This document shows, in pieces, positions 18,896-26,883 of a stretch of 64,000 nt of DNA. Position 1 is the stretch's first letter. Each line of letters starts with the position of its first letter. The stretch is from positions 186,001-250,000 of the forward strand of contig NC_067204.1 of the NCBI RefSeq assembly GCF_026262505.1, given 5' to 3'. Under the pieces are notes generated by a model, which was not told where the DNA came from, ran no database searches, and saw only the letters and a list, made by a program, of their open reading frames with translations. The stretch is from Trichomonas vaginalis G3. Taxonomy: Eukaryota > Parabasalia > Trichomonadida > Trichomonadidae. The translations under genes were made by a program, and so were the position numbers.

Positions 18896-18911
18896 TTCTT
18901 ATAGGATAAAA
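18896..18911. promoter_or_regulatory. Compact divergent promoter region
   Basis: Only 16 bases (TCTTATAGGATAAAA) separate the start codons of the minus-strand 133-residue gene and the plus-strand integrase. Read on either strand there is a TTTTTAT or GATAAAA box next to the ATG, as in other divergent pairs here (21,134-21,151 and 36,442-36,457). Confidence 0.5.
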
Positions 18912-19871
18912 ATGACGAATCCAAACAAGGACCCCTATGTTTCTAAAGCAACAAAAAAAGCACTCATGATAAAAATCTTTAGTTCAACACCAAATGCTTG
19001 GTTTATGGATATCTTGGAAAACATTCCGAGGTATAGAGAAGATGGACCACCATACTGGTTAATATTTGTCGGTCAAAACACAAGATACTGTGAAGCCATA
19101 CCATTACAGTCCAAAGCTATTTTAGATATCTTAGCAGCTTTGACAATATTCGTTGACAAATACCATCCAACAAAACTGACATCTGACTGTGAAAGTTCTT
19201 TCAAATCAGATGATATTAAAAACTATCTGCGTTCAAAAAATGTAAACCAATATTTCATTGTCGACCAAAACCATTCTGCTCTTGGTGTCATTGACGGTTG
19301 TATAAAAATGTTAAGAGATTTAAACCAACCACAAGGTGGTGAAGCAAATGAAATGTCATATGACGACAAGTATAGACACTTCTCCATGGCAAAGATGAGA
19401 CAAGTTTTAAATATTTACAATAGCCGTAAACAAAAAGGTTTGGGAAACCACTCCCCCGAAGAAATGAAAAACAACCCTGACTTAGAGAAAGACTATATAT
19501 TTAATAATTTAGTCAAAAGAGACAAACAAGAAAGAATGCCGGGCTTCAAACTTCAGAAAGGTGACAAAGTAAAAATAGAAATACCTAAACGCGACCCATA
19601 TGAAAATACTATTGACTATGACAACAATGGGAACCCGACAGGTACTCACATTCGTGTTCGTAAAAATAGAAGAAAGTATACAAGAGAATATTATGAAGTT
19701 TTAGGCAAACATGGCAAAATGTACACACTGCAAGCAGAAGATAAAACTACTATTGTCAGACCTCGTTTCAAACTTGTCAAAGTTCAAGGTGGTATACTTT
19801 CAAAGACAGTTCCTAACAAATATAAGACAACTCCTGACGAATATGCTAAAGAAGTTGAAAATGACGACTAA
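18912..19871 (+). CDS. Retroviral-like (rve) integrase of Polinton
   Basis: A 319-residue frame starting MTNPNKDPYVSK. The core has the RNase H-like integrase pattern: a first strand (YWLIFVGQNTRYCEAIPL), then KLTSDCESSFKSDDI, then HSALGVIDGCIKMLRDL with the following NSRKQKGLGNHSPEEM typical of rve integrases. A basic C-terminal barrel (KGDKVKIEIPKRDPY, then YTREYYEVLGKHGKMYTLQ) resembles a chromo/SH3 tail. It would insert the element into the genome with a short target duplication. Its end overlaps the end of the minus-strand tail-collar gene by four bases. Confidence 0.85.
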   Translation: MTNPNKDPYVSKATKKALMIKIFSSTPNAWFMDILENIPRYREDGPPYWLIFVGQNTRYCEAIPLQSKAILDILAALTIFVDKYHPTKLTSDCESSFKSDDIKNYLRSKNVNQYFIVDQNHSALGVIDGCIKMLRDLNQPQGGEANEMSYDDKYRHFSMAKMRQVLNIYNSRKQKGLGNHSPEEMKNNPDLEKDYIFNNLVKRDKQERMPGFKLQKGDKVKIEIPKRDPYENTIDYDNNGNPTGTHIRVRKNRRKYTREYYEVLGKHGKMYTLQAEDKTTIVRPRFKLVKVQGGILSKTVPNKYKTTPDEYAKEVENDD

Positions 19872-21133
19872 GCATTTCTATACCATGCGTAAACTGTCAT
19901 GTAAGGTGGCATGTATTCTTTACTTTGTCCCGTTGTTTGCGTATATCCTGAAACGCGATGTGTATGGTTTCCTCCTCCCTCAGTGTTACTCCAGAAACAA
20001 TCTATAGCAAACTTAACGTTGTCTTTAACATCATATCCTTTACCTTTTGTCATTGCTGACCAATCCCAATATCTATGCTTATGCCAACCTGCTTGAGATG
20101 TACTTAAATCTATGTAGTGACTGTGTGCAGGTAAATTTTCACCTGAAATCGTTTTACTTCCACCTGTTTCCTTTGAAGAGTTTGCACAATACAAAAACCT
20201 GTCGACTATTTGAGTCCAAGTTCCAAAACCCAGAACTGTTTCTGGTCTGGTAGAGTTCATTGACGTATAAATAGAGCCTATAGGATATAATGTTTGAAGT
20301 ATTTCTGTCTTTAATGTTTGAAGCTCTGTTTTGTCTGCTTTCTTGTCATATAAATCTTGAGCAGTGAATTTAATATTATGTTCATCCTTCATGACATAAA
20401 CATCTTTACATCTAATGTTTCTCATCGTCGTTATGTCGTCATCCGATGTTAAACCTTGTGGAAAGTTAGGAGGTTTACAATATAATACATCCCCACCAGT
20501 TTCTTCAACCGTTCCTTCAATACTTTCTATAGCAACAGTTGTAAAACTTGTATGTGTATGGTTCTTATTTGCTTTCTTTTCAAGGCTAACGTTTAAGTCT
20601 GTTATTTCAGATATAGAATGTGTATGTCCAACGGCACTTTTACTGTTTAAGGTTTCTTGTAAGTCTGTTATTTCAGATATAGAATGTATATGATCTTTTT
20701 TAGAATATTCGTTTTCAGCTCTTGTCACTTCACTTGACATTTTATTGTCAACATATGTTTTGTCTGCTAGTTCAGGATGAGTATGTTCTTTTGTTGCATA
20801 AGCATTGTTAGCTCTTTCTTCTTCTTTTGCTATTGCATCGTCTACATATTCTTTGTCAGCTTTGTTGTCAACATCTGCTTTCAAAAGAAGTTCATTTATA
20901 GGTTTCTCGTTTAAAGTTCCTTTTGTTGGATTTATACAGACAGTATGGTTCTTATTGTCTTGAAACAGAAACTCATCTGTCATTGGGTTTAATGTCAGTT
21001 TTAAGTTTCCTTCTTTCAATGACTCAGATATCTTAGAATAGTTTGAAAAGTTTGTTGTGTTCTTATTTAGAGCTTGCACAATGAGTTGTCGGTTGTGTTG
21101 TATTTCTCTCATGGAAGCAATATCTTTCGACAT
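19868..21133 (-). CDS. Phage tail-collar-like fibre protein
   Basis: A whole frame of 421 residues starting MSKDIASMREI. The middle has repeated KADK/ADKTYVDN/NHTHS units, a fibre-like pattern of repeats with His-rich turns. The C-terminal ~130 residues (YPIGSIYTSMNS, then GFGTWTQIVDRFLYC, then HSHYID and MPPYMTVYAWYR) match the pattern of phage tail-collar/short-tail-fibre tips. Such domains bind receptors in phages. A related region is at 39402-42441. Read on the minus strand, the gene is convergent with the integrase and divergent from a minor-capsid-like gene through an 18-base promoter region. Confidence 0.8.
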   Translation of the reverse strand: MSKDIASMREIQHNRQLIVQALNKNTTNFSNYSKISESLKEGNLKLTLNPMTDEFLFQDNKNHTVCINPTKGTLNEKPINELLLKADVDNKADKEYVDDAIAKEEERANNAYATKEHTHPELADKTYVDNKMSSEVTRAENEYSKKDHIHSISEITDLQETLNSKSAVGHTHSISEITDLNVSLEKKANKNHTHTSFTTVAIESIEGTVEETGGDVLYCKPPNFPQGLTSDDDITTMRNIRCKDVYVMKDEHNIKFTAQDLYDKKADKTELQTLKTEILQTLYPIGSIYTSMNSTRPETVLGFGTWTQIVDRFLYCANSSKETGGSKTISGENLPAHSHYIDLSTSQAGWHKHRYWDWSAMTKGKGYDVKDNVKFAIDCFWSNTEGGGNHTHRVSGYTQTTGQSKEYMPPYMTVYAWYRNA

Positions 21134-21151
21134 TTTTATTCTAGATAAAAT
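21134..21151. promoter_or_regulatory. Compact divergent promoter region
   Basis: TTTTATTCTAGATAAAAT is a near-perfect palindrome between two divergent start codons, offering the same box to both genes. Confidence 0.5.
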
Positions 21152-22004
21152 ATGCTTCCAATAGAAAAAGAAAATTCAAGAGTTGCTACAACTAAACCAT
21201 TAGATGAACTTTTTACTAATGTCGGTCAAAAGTTTGAGACAGAGACCGTAAAGCATGAAGGCTATCGTTTTGACTACCCATTAAGATGGTTAAGAGACCC
21301 ATCCGTCACAAAAGCTATTGGCTTTCGTAGAATGAAGTTCATTTCAGAAGCCATACATGGTTTCCATTTACGGTCGGTTTTGAAGTTCGATACTATAACA
21401 AAGAAAAACGTATGTATGAGAAATTTGAACAGGGAAAACTTTTACAAGTTAGTTTGCTTGTAAACTTAGAAACAACTCTTCAAGCTTTTCAAGAAAAAAT
21501 AAACGATATCTATATCGAATATGCAAACCAGTATAACATTGACGAAGGAAATACCATCTCGATATTATTTATGACAGGAAAAATGCAACTGTTAAAATCA
21601 ATAAAATAGAAGACCTTGGAGAAAACGTTTATATTTCTACAAAATATAACAACTTGGCATGGTATAGATTTATGAGGATGTTAAATCAGCCTGCAGCATA
21701 TCCAGTACACCCAGACTTTTATGAAGTCGAAAACCCTAATGGAACATATGAAAATGTTTTCGACCCAGCTGCTATTATTGTTCATGCTTCATTTTCTGGC
21801 GCCCAGAACTCTTTCTTATGCTTGGCAAATGACTTTTACGAAAAACCTACAAAGTTATACGAACCACCAAGTGGAAGTATTTCAGACTTTCAAGTATGGT
21901 TTACTACAGATGGAAGAAAAAGAATAATTCCATTATACCATGCGTTTTACTTAGAACTTAGTTTCATATACAACTACTATCGAACGGTAAAAATAATTTT
22001 TTAA
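21152..22004 (+). pseudogene. Minor-capsid-like gene, broken copy
   Basis: It starts MLPIEKENSRVATTKPLDEL, then RFDYPLRWLRDPS, the same 'YP-x-x-W' start as other minor-capsid paralogues. The C-terminal third (SGSISDFQVWFTTDGRKRI) matches 16420-17284. It is broken, with one or two breaks. Its end meets the minus-strand gene at 22001. Confidence 0.6.
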
Positions 22005-22243
22005 TACGGTTGAGGTGTTGGATTTGGTTGCCAACTAGACTGTGGTGCAGGTTCAGGCTGTTGTATAACAGGAGCTTGTTCTTCTGGTTCAGGGTCTTTA
22101 GGTATAATACCAACAAACTGACCTACTCTTTTACCAATATTTTTGACTCCGTTCCAAATTCCTCTTCCTACGGTTTTGACGCCATTCCATATACCTCTTC
22201 CAACTCTTCTGAAGAAGTTTCCTATCTTACTGAAGAAACCCAT
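22001..22243 (-). CDS. Small basic amphipathic protein, 80 aa
   Basis: MGFFSKIGNFFRRVGRGIWN is followed by two more near-repeats of VGRGIWNGVK and then a Pro/Gln/Glu-rich tail. The N-terminal 50 residues alternate aromatic, Gly and basic residues in an 11-residue rhythm, typical of membrane-active amphipathic helices. It may be a virion membrane-lytic or DNA-binding peptide; this is inference. A TTTTTACATATAGTAAA box precedes the ATG. Confidence 0.6.
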   Translation of the reverse strand: MGFFSKIGNFFRRVGRGIWNGVKTVGRGIWNGVKNIGKRVGQFVGIIPKDPEPEEQAPVIQQPEPAPQSSWQPNPTPQPY

Positions 22244-22261
22244 TTTACTATATGTAAAAAT

Positions 22262-22624
22262 CTAATGTCCGCCTAGTCTCTTACGTTTCCTGTTGAGTTC
22301 CATAGCATTCTTTAACTGGAGCTCATACATTCTGTTTCTCCTCTGGTAGAAAACATATTCTGGGTCAACTCCTGTGTTCGCGTCATCTGCATAAAGTTGT
22401 TTATATCCCACTTCAGGGTTTGTATAAAACTCTTTCCATCTCATATTTGCATACCATGGTGGCAAACCTAACGCAGCGTCATTTGACATGGCAGTTTGCA
22501 TTTGTACATCTGTTGGCACTTGACCATAGTTTGCCATTGCAGTTTGTATTCTAACTTCATTTGGAATATTCTCTGGGTTTGGTTGTCCAGGTTGCTGTGC
22601 ATTCGCTAAGTTCTGTGCGTCCAT
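22262..22624 (-). CDS. Small Polinton protein, 120 aa
   Basis: MDAQNLANAQQPGQPNPENI at the start, then two similar units (VRIQTAMANYGQVP and VQMQTAMSNDAALG), an aromatic patch, and a basic end (ELNRKRKRLGGH). The TATTTTTATCTAATATTAA box lies before the start. It is 18 bases upstream of the 80-residue gene on the same strand. Unrecognised; probably a virion component from its neighbours. Confidence 0.55.
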   Translation of the reverse strand: MDAQNLANAQQPGQPNPENIPNEVRIQTAMANYGQVPTDVQMQTAMSNDAALGLPPWYANMRWKEFYTNPEVGYKQLYADDANTGVDPEYVFYQRRNRMYELQLKNAMELNRKRKRLGGH

Positions 22625-22647
22625 TTAATATTAGATAAAAATATCTC

Positions 22648-22779
22648 TTACGAGTACATATACTGGACATTTGCAGGCATTGGTTCATCTTCATATTCTC
22701 TGTACTTTTCTGCCACGTCAAATAAATAAATGACACAATGGAAAAAACCTAAAACAAGTAGTCCTATTTCAAACCACAT
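22648..22779 (-). CDS. Tiny single-span membrane protein, 43 aa
   Basis: MWFEIGLLVLGFFHCVIYLF forms one hydrophobic segment, followed by a short charged tail DVAEKYREYEDEPMP. It fits between the methylase and the 120-residue gene on the same strand with a short spacer on each side. Small single-span proteins are common in virus-like elements; the role is unknown. Confidence 0.5.
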   Translation of the reverse strand: MWFEIGLLVLGFFHCVIYLFDVAEKYREYEDEPMPANVQYMYS

Positions 22780-22882
22780 TTACTTACTAATAAAATTTCG
22801 TTATTGTGACACTTTCTCCGGTTTATAGGACCTCTCTCATATTCTATCTTGTCATATCTAAACTCATAGTCATGTATGTCTT

Positions 22883-23581
22883 CTAACCATCTCTAACGGT
22901 TTCCAAACCACTTTTATCGGATGTAAAGTAAAAGCATGGATGGTTATGTAAAACGTCTAAAGTTTCTAAAGAGTCTCTCAAAGTCCAGTCTACTTGGTAT
23001 TGAAAATCCCATGTGTTATAGAACGGCGGGTCCACTATAAAGAAAACATTTTCCTTGTCTTTATATTTTTCATACAACTCTGTCCAATGACATCTCACAA
23101 ACTCTATACCCTCAATATATTTTTCTATGTCCTCTTTGAAAACATTTGTATAGTTAAGATATAAAACTTTTGACATAAGTGTTTCAATGTCATGAACTCT
23201 TATAGAACCACTATATAATAGTCTAGCAGATATACTATCCCAGTCTATATATTCTGCTTTTTTCAAAACCTCTCTCACAATATTTTTCTTATCTAATGGT
23301 ATACGTTCCATCTTACCTATAGGTATCTTTTCTTTTAACTCTTTCAATATATTGTTTGTGTCTGGAATATGTTTGAGACGGTCCATATAGTTGTCGAAGT
23401 CATTGCATATAATCTTTGAGTCTGGGAATATTATATGACATAAATGGGATATATAGAAACTTCCACCGAACAAATCTACAAATGTTAGACCATTCGGTAG
23501 TTTCTTAAGTTCTCTCAATATAATATCTTTACATCTACTCTTATTTCCAAAGAACGGTAACGGCGGTTTTGTAAAATTCAT
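22883..23581 (-). CDS. Dam-like DNA adenine methyltransferase
   Basis: A 232-residue frame starting MNFTKPPLPFFGNKSR. The motifs of the D12 (Dam) class are visible in order: PFFGNKSRCKDII near residues 9-21, FVDLFGGSFYISHL near 35-48 (AdoMet-binding motif I), NDFDNYM near 60, and FFIVDPPFYNTW near 181 (catalytic DPPF/Y). It would methylate adenine, commonly in GATC-type sites. The intergenic arrays of this element are all centred on AGATCT, so self-methylation of those sites is a testable idea. It is the last gene before the terminal repeats of element A. Confidence 0.85.
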   Translation of the reverse strand: MNFTKPPLPFFGNKSRCKDIILRELKKLPNGLTFVDLFGGSFYISHLCHIIFPDSKIICNDFDNYMDRLKHIPDTNNILKELKEKIPIGKMERIPLDKKNIVREVLKKAEYIDWDSISARLLYSGSIRVHDIETLMSKVLYLNYTNVFKEDIEKYIEGIEFVRCHWTELYEKYKDKENVFFIVDPPFYNTWDFQYQVDWTLRDSLETLDVLHNHPCFYFTSDKSGLETVRDG

Positions 23582-23619
23582 TTATATATAATAATAAAAA
23601 TGTTTTTTTCCTGAAAAGT

Positions 23620-23880
23620 GACAGAAAAGTAACAAAACATTTACGAAGAAATCATGAAAATTCAAGAGGGTAGAAAAGAGGTTAGAAAAGAGGTTAGATC
23701 TAACCTTCTACCCTAAATTATATTTTTGGGTCCTTTACACTTATTACGATGAAGTCTTGACAAAACATTTACGTTCATGTTTGACAAAACATTTACGAAG
23801 AAGTCTTGACAAAACATTTACGAAGAAGTCTTGACAAAACATGTACGTTCATGTTTGACAAAACATGAAAACATATATAA
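23620..23880. repeat. Terminal palindrome array and 24-bp repeats
   Basis: A GATC-centred array with GGTTA arms and GGGTA/TACCC outer arms is followed by repeats of ACATTTACGAAGAAGTCTTG. No gene. Confidence 0.85.
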
Positions 23881-23904
23881 TTTGTGAAAAGCGACACAAA
23901 AAGT

Positions 23905-24068
23905 GTCACCGGCTGGTCGGCTGGGGTTCGGTCCTCCTCTTGGGTCTTGGGAAAAATTTCTTTTGGGCTAGAGGGCGCAACGCGCCTGGAAGCCCTCCAA
24001 ATATAAACTTCATTTATAATAATCATCTTCAGGGCTAGAAGGGGCGCAGCCCCTGGAAGCCCCAATAC
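23905..24068. repeat. GC-rich duplicated hairpins at the edge of element A
   Basis: Two related palindromic units lie at 23,967-23,998 and 24,032-24,062. Each begins GGGCTAGA(A)GGG and ends CCTGGAAGCCC, with an inner GCGC(AAC/AG)-type hairpin. They stand out in A/T-rich DNA. No gene is seen in 23,582-24,093. Confidence 0.7.
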
Positions 24069-24093
24069 CTTTTTTTTTTTTTTTTTTTTTTAT

Positions 24094-25014
24094 ATGAAAT
24101 ATCAATTTTTGCTTTACGCCTAATTTTTGACGACAATTAGCAAAAAATGTTAAATGTTAACACTCAGTCCATTTGAATATGAAAAATAAAATTGACTTTG
24201 ATTAAATGTTTTTATTTATCATGCAATTCTTCTTGCGACCAAAGATTTGAATAAAAGTTCAAAAAATAAGATAGCTTAAAAAATAATATACGGTAGTGTT
24301 TACTAATAGATGAATAGTATATAAATTCTATTAAAATGGATTTGATCCAAAAAAATATAAAACCAAAAATAATTGTTATAATTTAAATGAAGAAGTAATT
24401 TAAAACGATTTTATTTATGATCAAATTTTATAATTTTTTTGGATCAAATCCATTTTAATAGAATTTATATACTATTCATCTATTAGTAAACACTACCGTA
24501 TATTATTTTTTAAGCTATCTTATTTTTTGAACTTTTATTCAAATCTTTGGTCGCAAGAAGAATTGCATGATAAATAAAAACATTTAATCAAAGTCAATTT
24601 TATTTTTCATATTCAAATGGACTGAGTGTTAACATTTAACATTTTTTGCTAATTGTCGTCAAAAATTAGGCGTAAAGCAAAAATTGATATTTCATATGGT
24701 TTTATGATAGATAAGCATTATATTCCCACTCATTATATTCGTAAATTTTGAGGTTTATCCTTCGCTTTTAAGATCATTGAATTTGATTTTTATATAAAAT
24801 AGTTATATATTAGAAAATAATATGAGTTTATGTGATATTATTTTTCAGAAGATTTTGTGTTCTTCTTCAAAATTTTATTTTTTATTAAAAAGAATCTTTA
24901 CAAAATATACATTTACTTTAATTAATATTTAAAAACGTGCTCTATCAAAAGTTCCAAAAATTCAATATTTTAGCTTTTCTGAGGTGTCACTTTTGATGAA
25001 TTTCTGTTTACAAC
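24094..25014. mobile_element. TIR-TIR mini-element derived from a Polinton
   Basis: The left arm at about 24,096-24,345 is the inverted complement of 24,443-24,697. The right arm continues as a full terminal repeat to CTGTTTACAACA at about 25,014. The ~95 bases between the arms match inner TIR sequence also seen at 34,057-34,112. It has no genes, so it is a deleted, non-autonomous derivative. The left arm lacks its outer part and starts after a T22 run. The same terminus occurs at 31,568 and 59,502. Confidence 0.8.
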
Positions 25015-25084
25015 AGTACCACATTATTGTATACTAACTGCTCTCAGTGGAAGGGACGAACTTTAAATTGAATGGTCAATTTAA

Positions 25085-26123
25085 GGGTGCACACGAGAGG
25101 ATCATGTAAACTTCAGAATTTATAACCTTATTTTTAGGCATTATCTTGGCTACCTATTTAGGCTCGAAAAGCAAAAAATATCAAAAAATACAACTTGACT
25201 CCATTATGACCCTTTCATGGAGGTAGTTTTTATCCACTAGTATTTTCCCTTTGAATCTCTTTACAATTCGAAATCAAATTCAAAACTCAGTAGAAGAAAG
25301 GAAGAATCGACTTACTACGGTTGTAATACGAATAAATACATATCTTTAATTATTTTTATTTACATAATAATTGTTTGAAGCTCATATTCCATCAAATTTT
25401 TAAATAAAAACATTAAAATGTTGAAAATGTTCATATATTTTAATAGGGTTTTGGCACTTTATTGAGGAATTACTACATACATAGTCGAACTGAACTTGAT
25501 ATTTTGAAATTTAAATTATTTATCAAAATTAAAATTTAACTTGAAATTTATAATTAATTAGTCATATTTTGCATAATTCTAAGTAGATTTTGTAAAAAAT
25601 CAAGAAAGAAAAATTTTAACGTGCTTTATTTTTTCTTTTTTATAATAATACATATTATTATATAATTAACATATTCATAATGTTTCACCCTTTCAAAAAT
25701 ATAATCCTCCTCCTCTCAAATAAACGTACATACGGGTGGCCTCTTTTTTCAAAAAAATTAAAATTTGAAATTTTGGGCTCAAATATTAGAGATTTTTTCA
25801 ACCTTCAACGATATATGTTGTCTATATCAGACCTCCTTTCTTTTTGATACTTAACATTGTTCCTAAATCTTAGCCGTTAAGGCTGTTCTGAAAATATTTT
25901 TTTTTCGAAAAAATTCGAAAAAAATTCTTAAAATTCAAAAATCCCTTAATTCCTGAGGATTTTGGAAAAAAGTTTTTACATGAACATGTGTATATTATAT
26001 GAAGTATATTGATAAGGTAAAAATCAAATTTTATTGCATATTCATCGAGAAAATAAACTAACGAATCCCTCAAAATTGAGAGGGTAATCATCCTCTCAAA
26101 TAAACGTACATACGGGTGCACCC
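25085..26123. mobile_element. 1.04-kb TTAA-flanked insertion, non-autonomous DNA transposon
   Basis: The ends are inverted GGGTGCAC repeats. TTAA is present on both sides (25,081-25,084 and 26,124-26,127). The flanks join as one continuous sequence in a related copy at 28,662-28,742 (minus strand), which is the empty site. A subterminal GAGAGGAT motif is shared by both ends. An extra copy of the right end lies near 25,697-25,738, so there may be a nested or rearranged insertion. No transposase is coded. TTAA duplication is typical of piggyBac, but the GGG ends are not canonical, so the superfamily is open. Confidence 0.75.
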
Positions 26124-26127
26124 TTAA

Positions 26128-26547
26128 AGCAAGTATTCAATTTTTTGGTCAATTTAAAGCAATCATATATGTAGTTTGTTTTAAAGGCTTGATCAATAGC
26201 ATATGATCAGTACTCGTTGAGTATGTTATGATGTTAAGAGATAATGGATAGTACACTTTAATATTGAAATTGAATTTGGATTATTATGCAATATTCTATA
26301 ATATATATTATGATGATCATAAGAATGTGTTGTATGTGATGACACTTAAGTATCATTGATATTTTTTAATTATTGAAAAAGTTAGTAAATAATATTTCTT
26401 AATGTGATGTTCTATTTCGTGAATTCAATAATCACTGTTTTAGAATTTATAAGTATAAGCTGAAAATGATAAGCTTAGAAGGACAAGCTGATGATGCCGG
26501 GATAAAAAATAATAATCTGTCAAAATGCTCATTTTAATATAAGAAGG
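26128..26547. other. A/T-rich host spacer
   Basis: Apart from the first ~45 bases, which continue the empty-site repeat, I see no gene, hairpin or repeat here. Confidence 0.6.
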
Positions 26548-26838
26548 TTAGAAAATGGACTTTGACCTTGAGAAAAAGCCCATTTTCTAACTTTCAGACG
26601 AATTTTGGTTAACATTGCGAGTGTCTGCTGCAAATCTCTGCTGAAGCAGCAGGCACTCGCAATTGTAGGCCATGGCAATTGTATTTATAGTGTTAGAATG
26701 CAATTGCCATGACTTTTGTGTAATCATTTGATCTTCTTGGAAGGAGTTCCAATGGAAGCCAAACCCCACTCCATCCAGTATCAGAAAGCCAGGAAGGAAG
26801 TCTTAACCCTGAGAAAGGGCTTCCTTCTAGGCTTTCTG
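26548..26838. repeat. Leading group of perfect hairpins
   Basis: At least four unlike hairpins stand in a row: 26,548-26,590 (arms TTAGAAAATGG), 26,614-26,664 (ATTGCGAGTG plus inner CTGCTGC), 26,671-26,711 (CATGGCAATTG) and 26,782-26,838 (CAGAAAGCC plus inner GGAAG). Their sequences do not resemble each other, but all have 10-19-base arms with small internal mismatches. They lead into the regular array that follows. Confidence 0.85.
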
Positions 26839-26883
26839 TGTTACATTGGATCATAATCTGTAGAGAAGGGAGTGTTTGCAGAT

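Larger units (their letters stand above)
1..24068. mobile_element. Composite Maverick/Polinton element A, left end outside window
   Basis: The stretch carries PolB, major and minor capsid genes, an integrase, a KilA-N gene, a DNA methylase and a tail-collar gene, which is a Polinton gene set. The PolB-to-MCP block at 3.4-12.4 kb is nearly identical to the one at 49.7-58.7 kb, so the copies are young. Inverted copies of the KilA-N plus 312-residue gene module lie on either side of the block, so the element is rearranged or nested. Several genes look whole and several are broken, roughly ten breaks in all. No adenovirus-type protease was recognised. The right limit is taken at the poly-T run before the TIR-TIR mini-element; I did not find this element's own TIR or target duplication. 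Confidence 0.85.

Noticed and set aside
1-24068. Adenovirus-type cysteine protease expected in Polintons
   Set aside because: None of the unrecognised genes shows a convincing His...Asp/Glu...Cys layout; it may be outside the window or lost.
25870-26121. 83-codon minus-strand frame inside the TTAA element
   Set aside because: It starts in the terminal repeat, is low-complexity (Phe/Lys/Ile) and has no transposase features.
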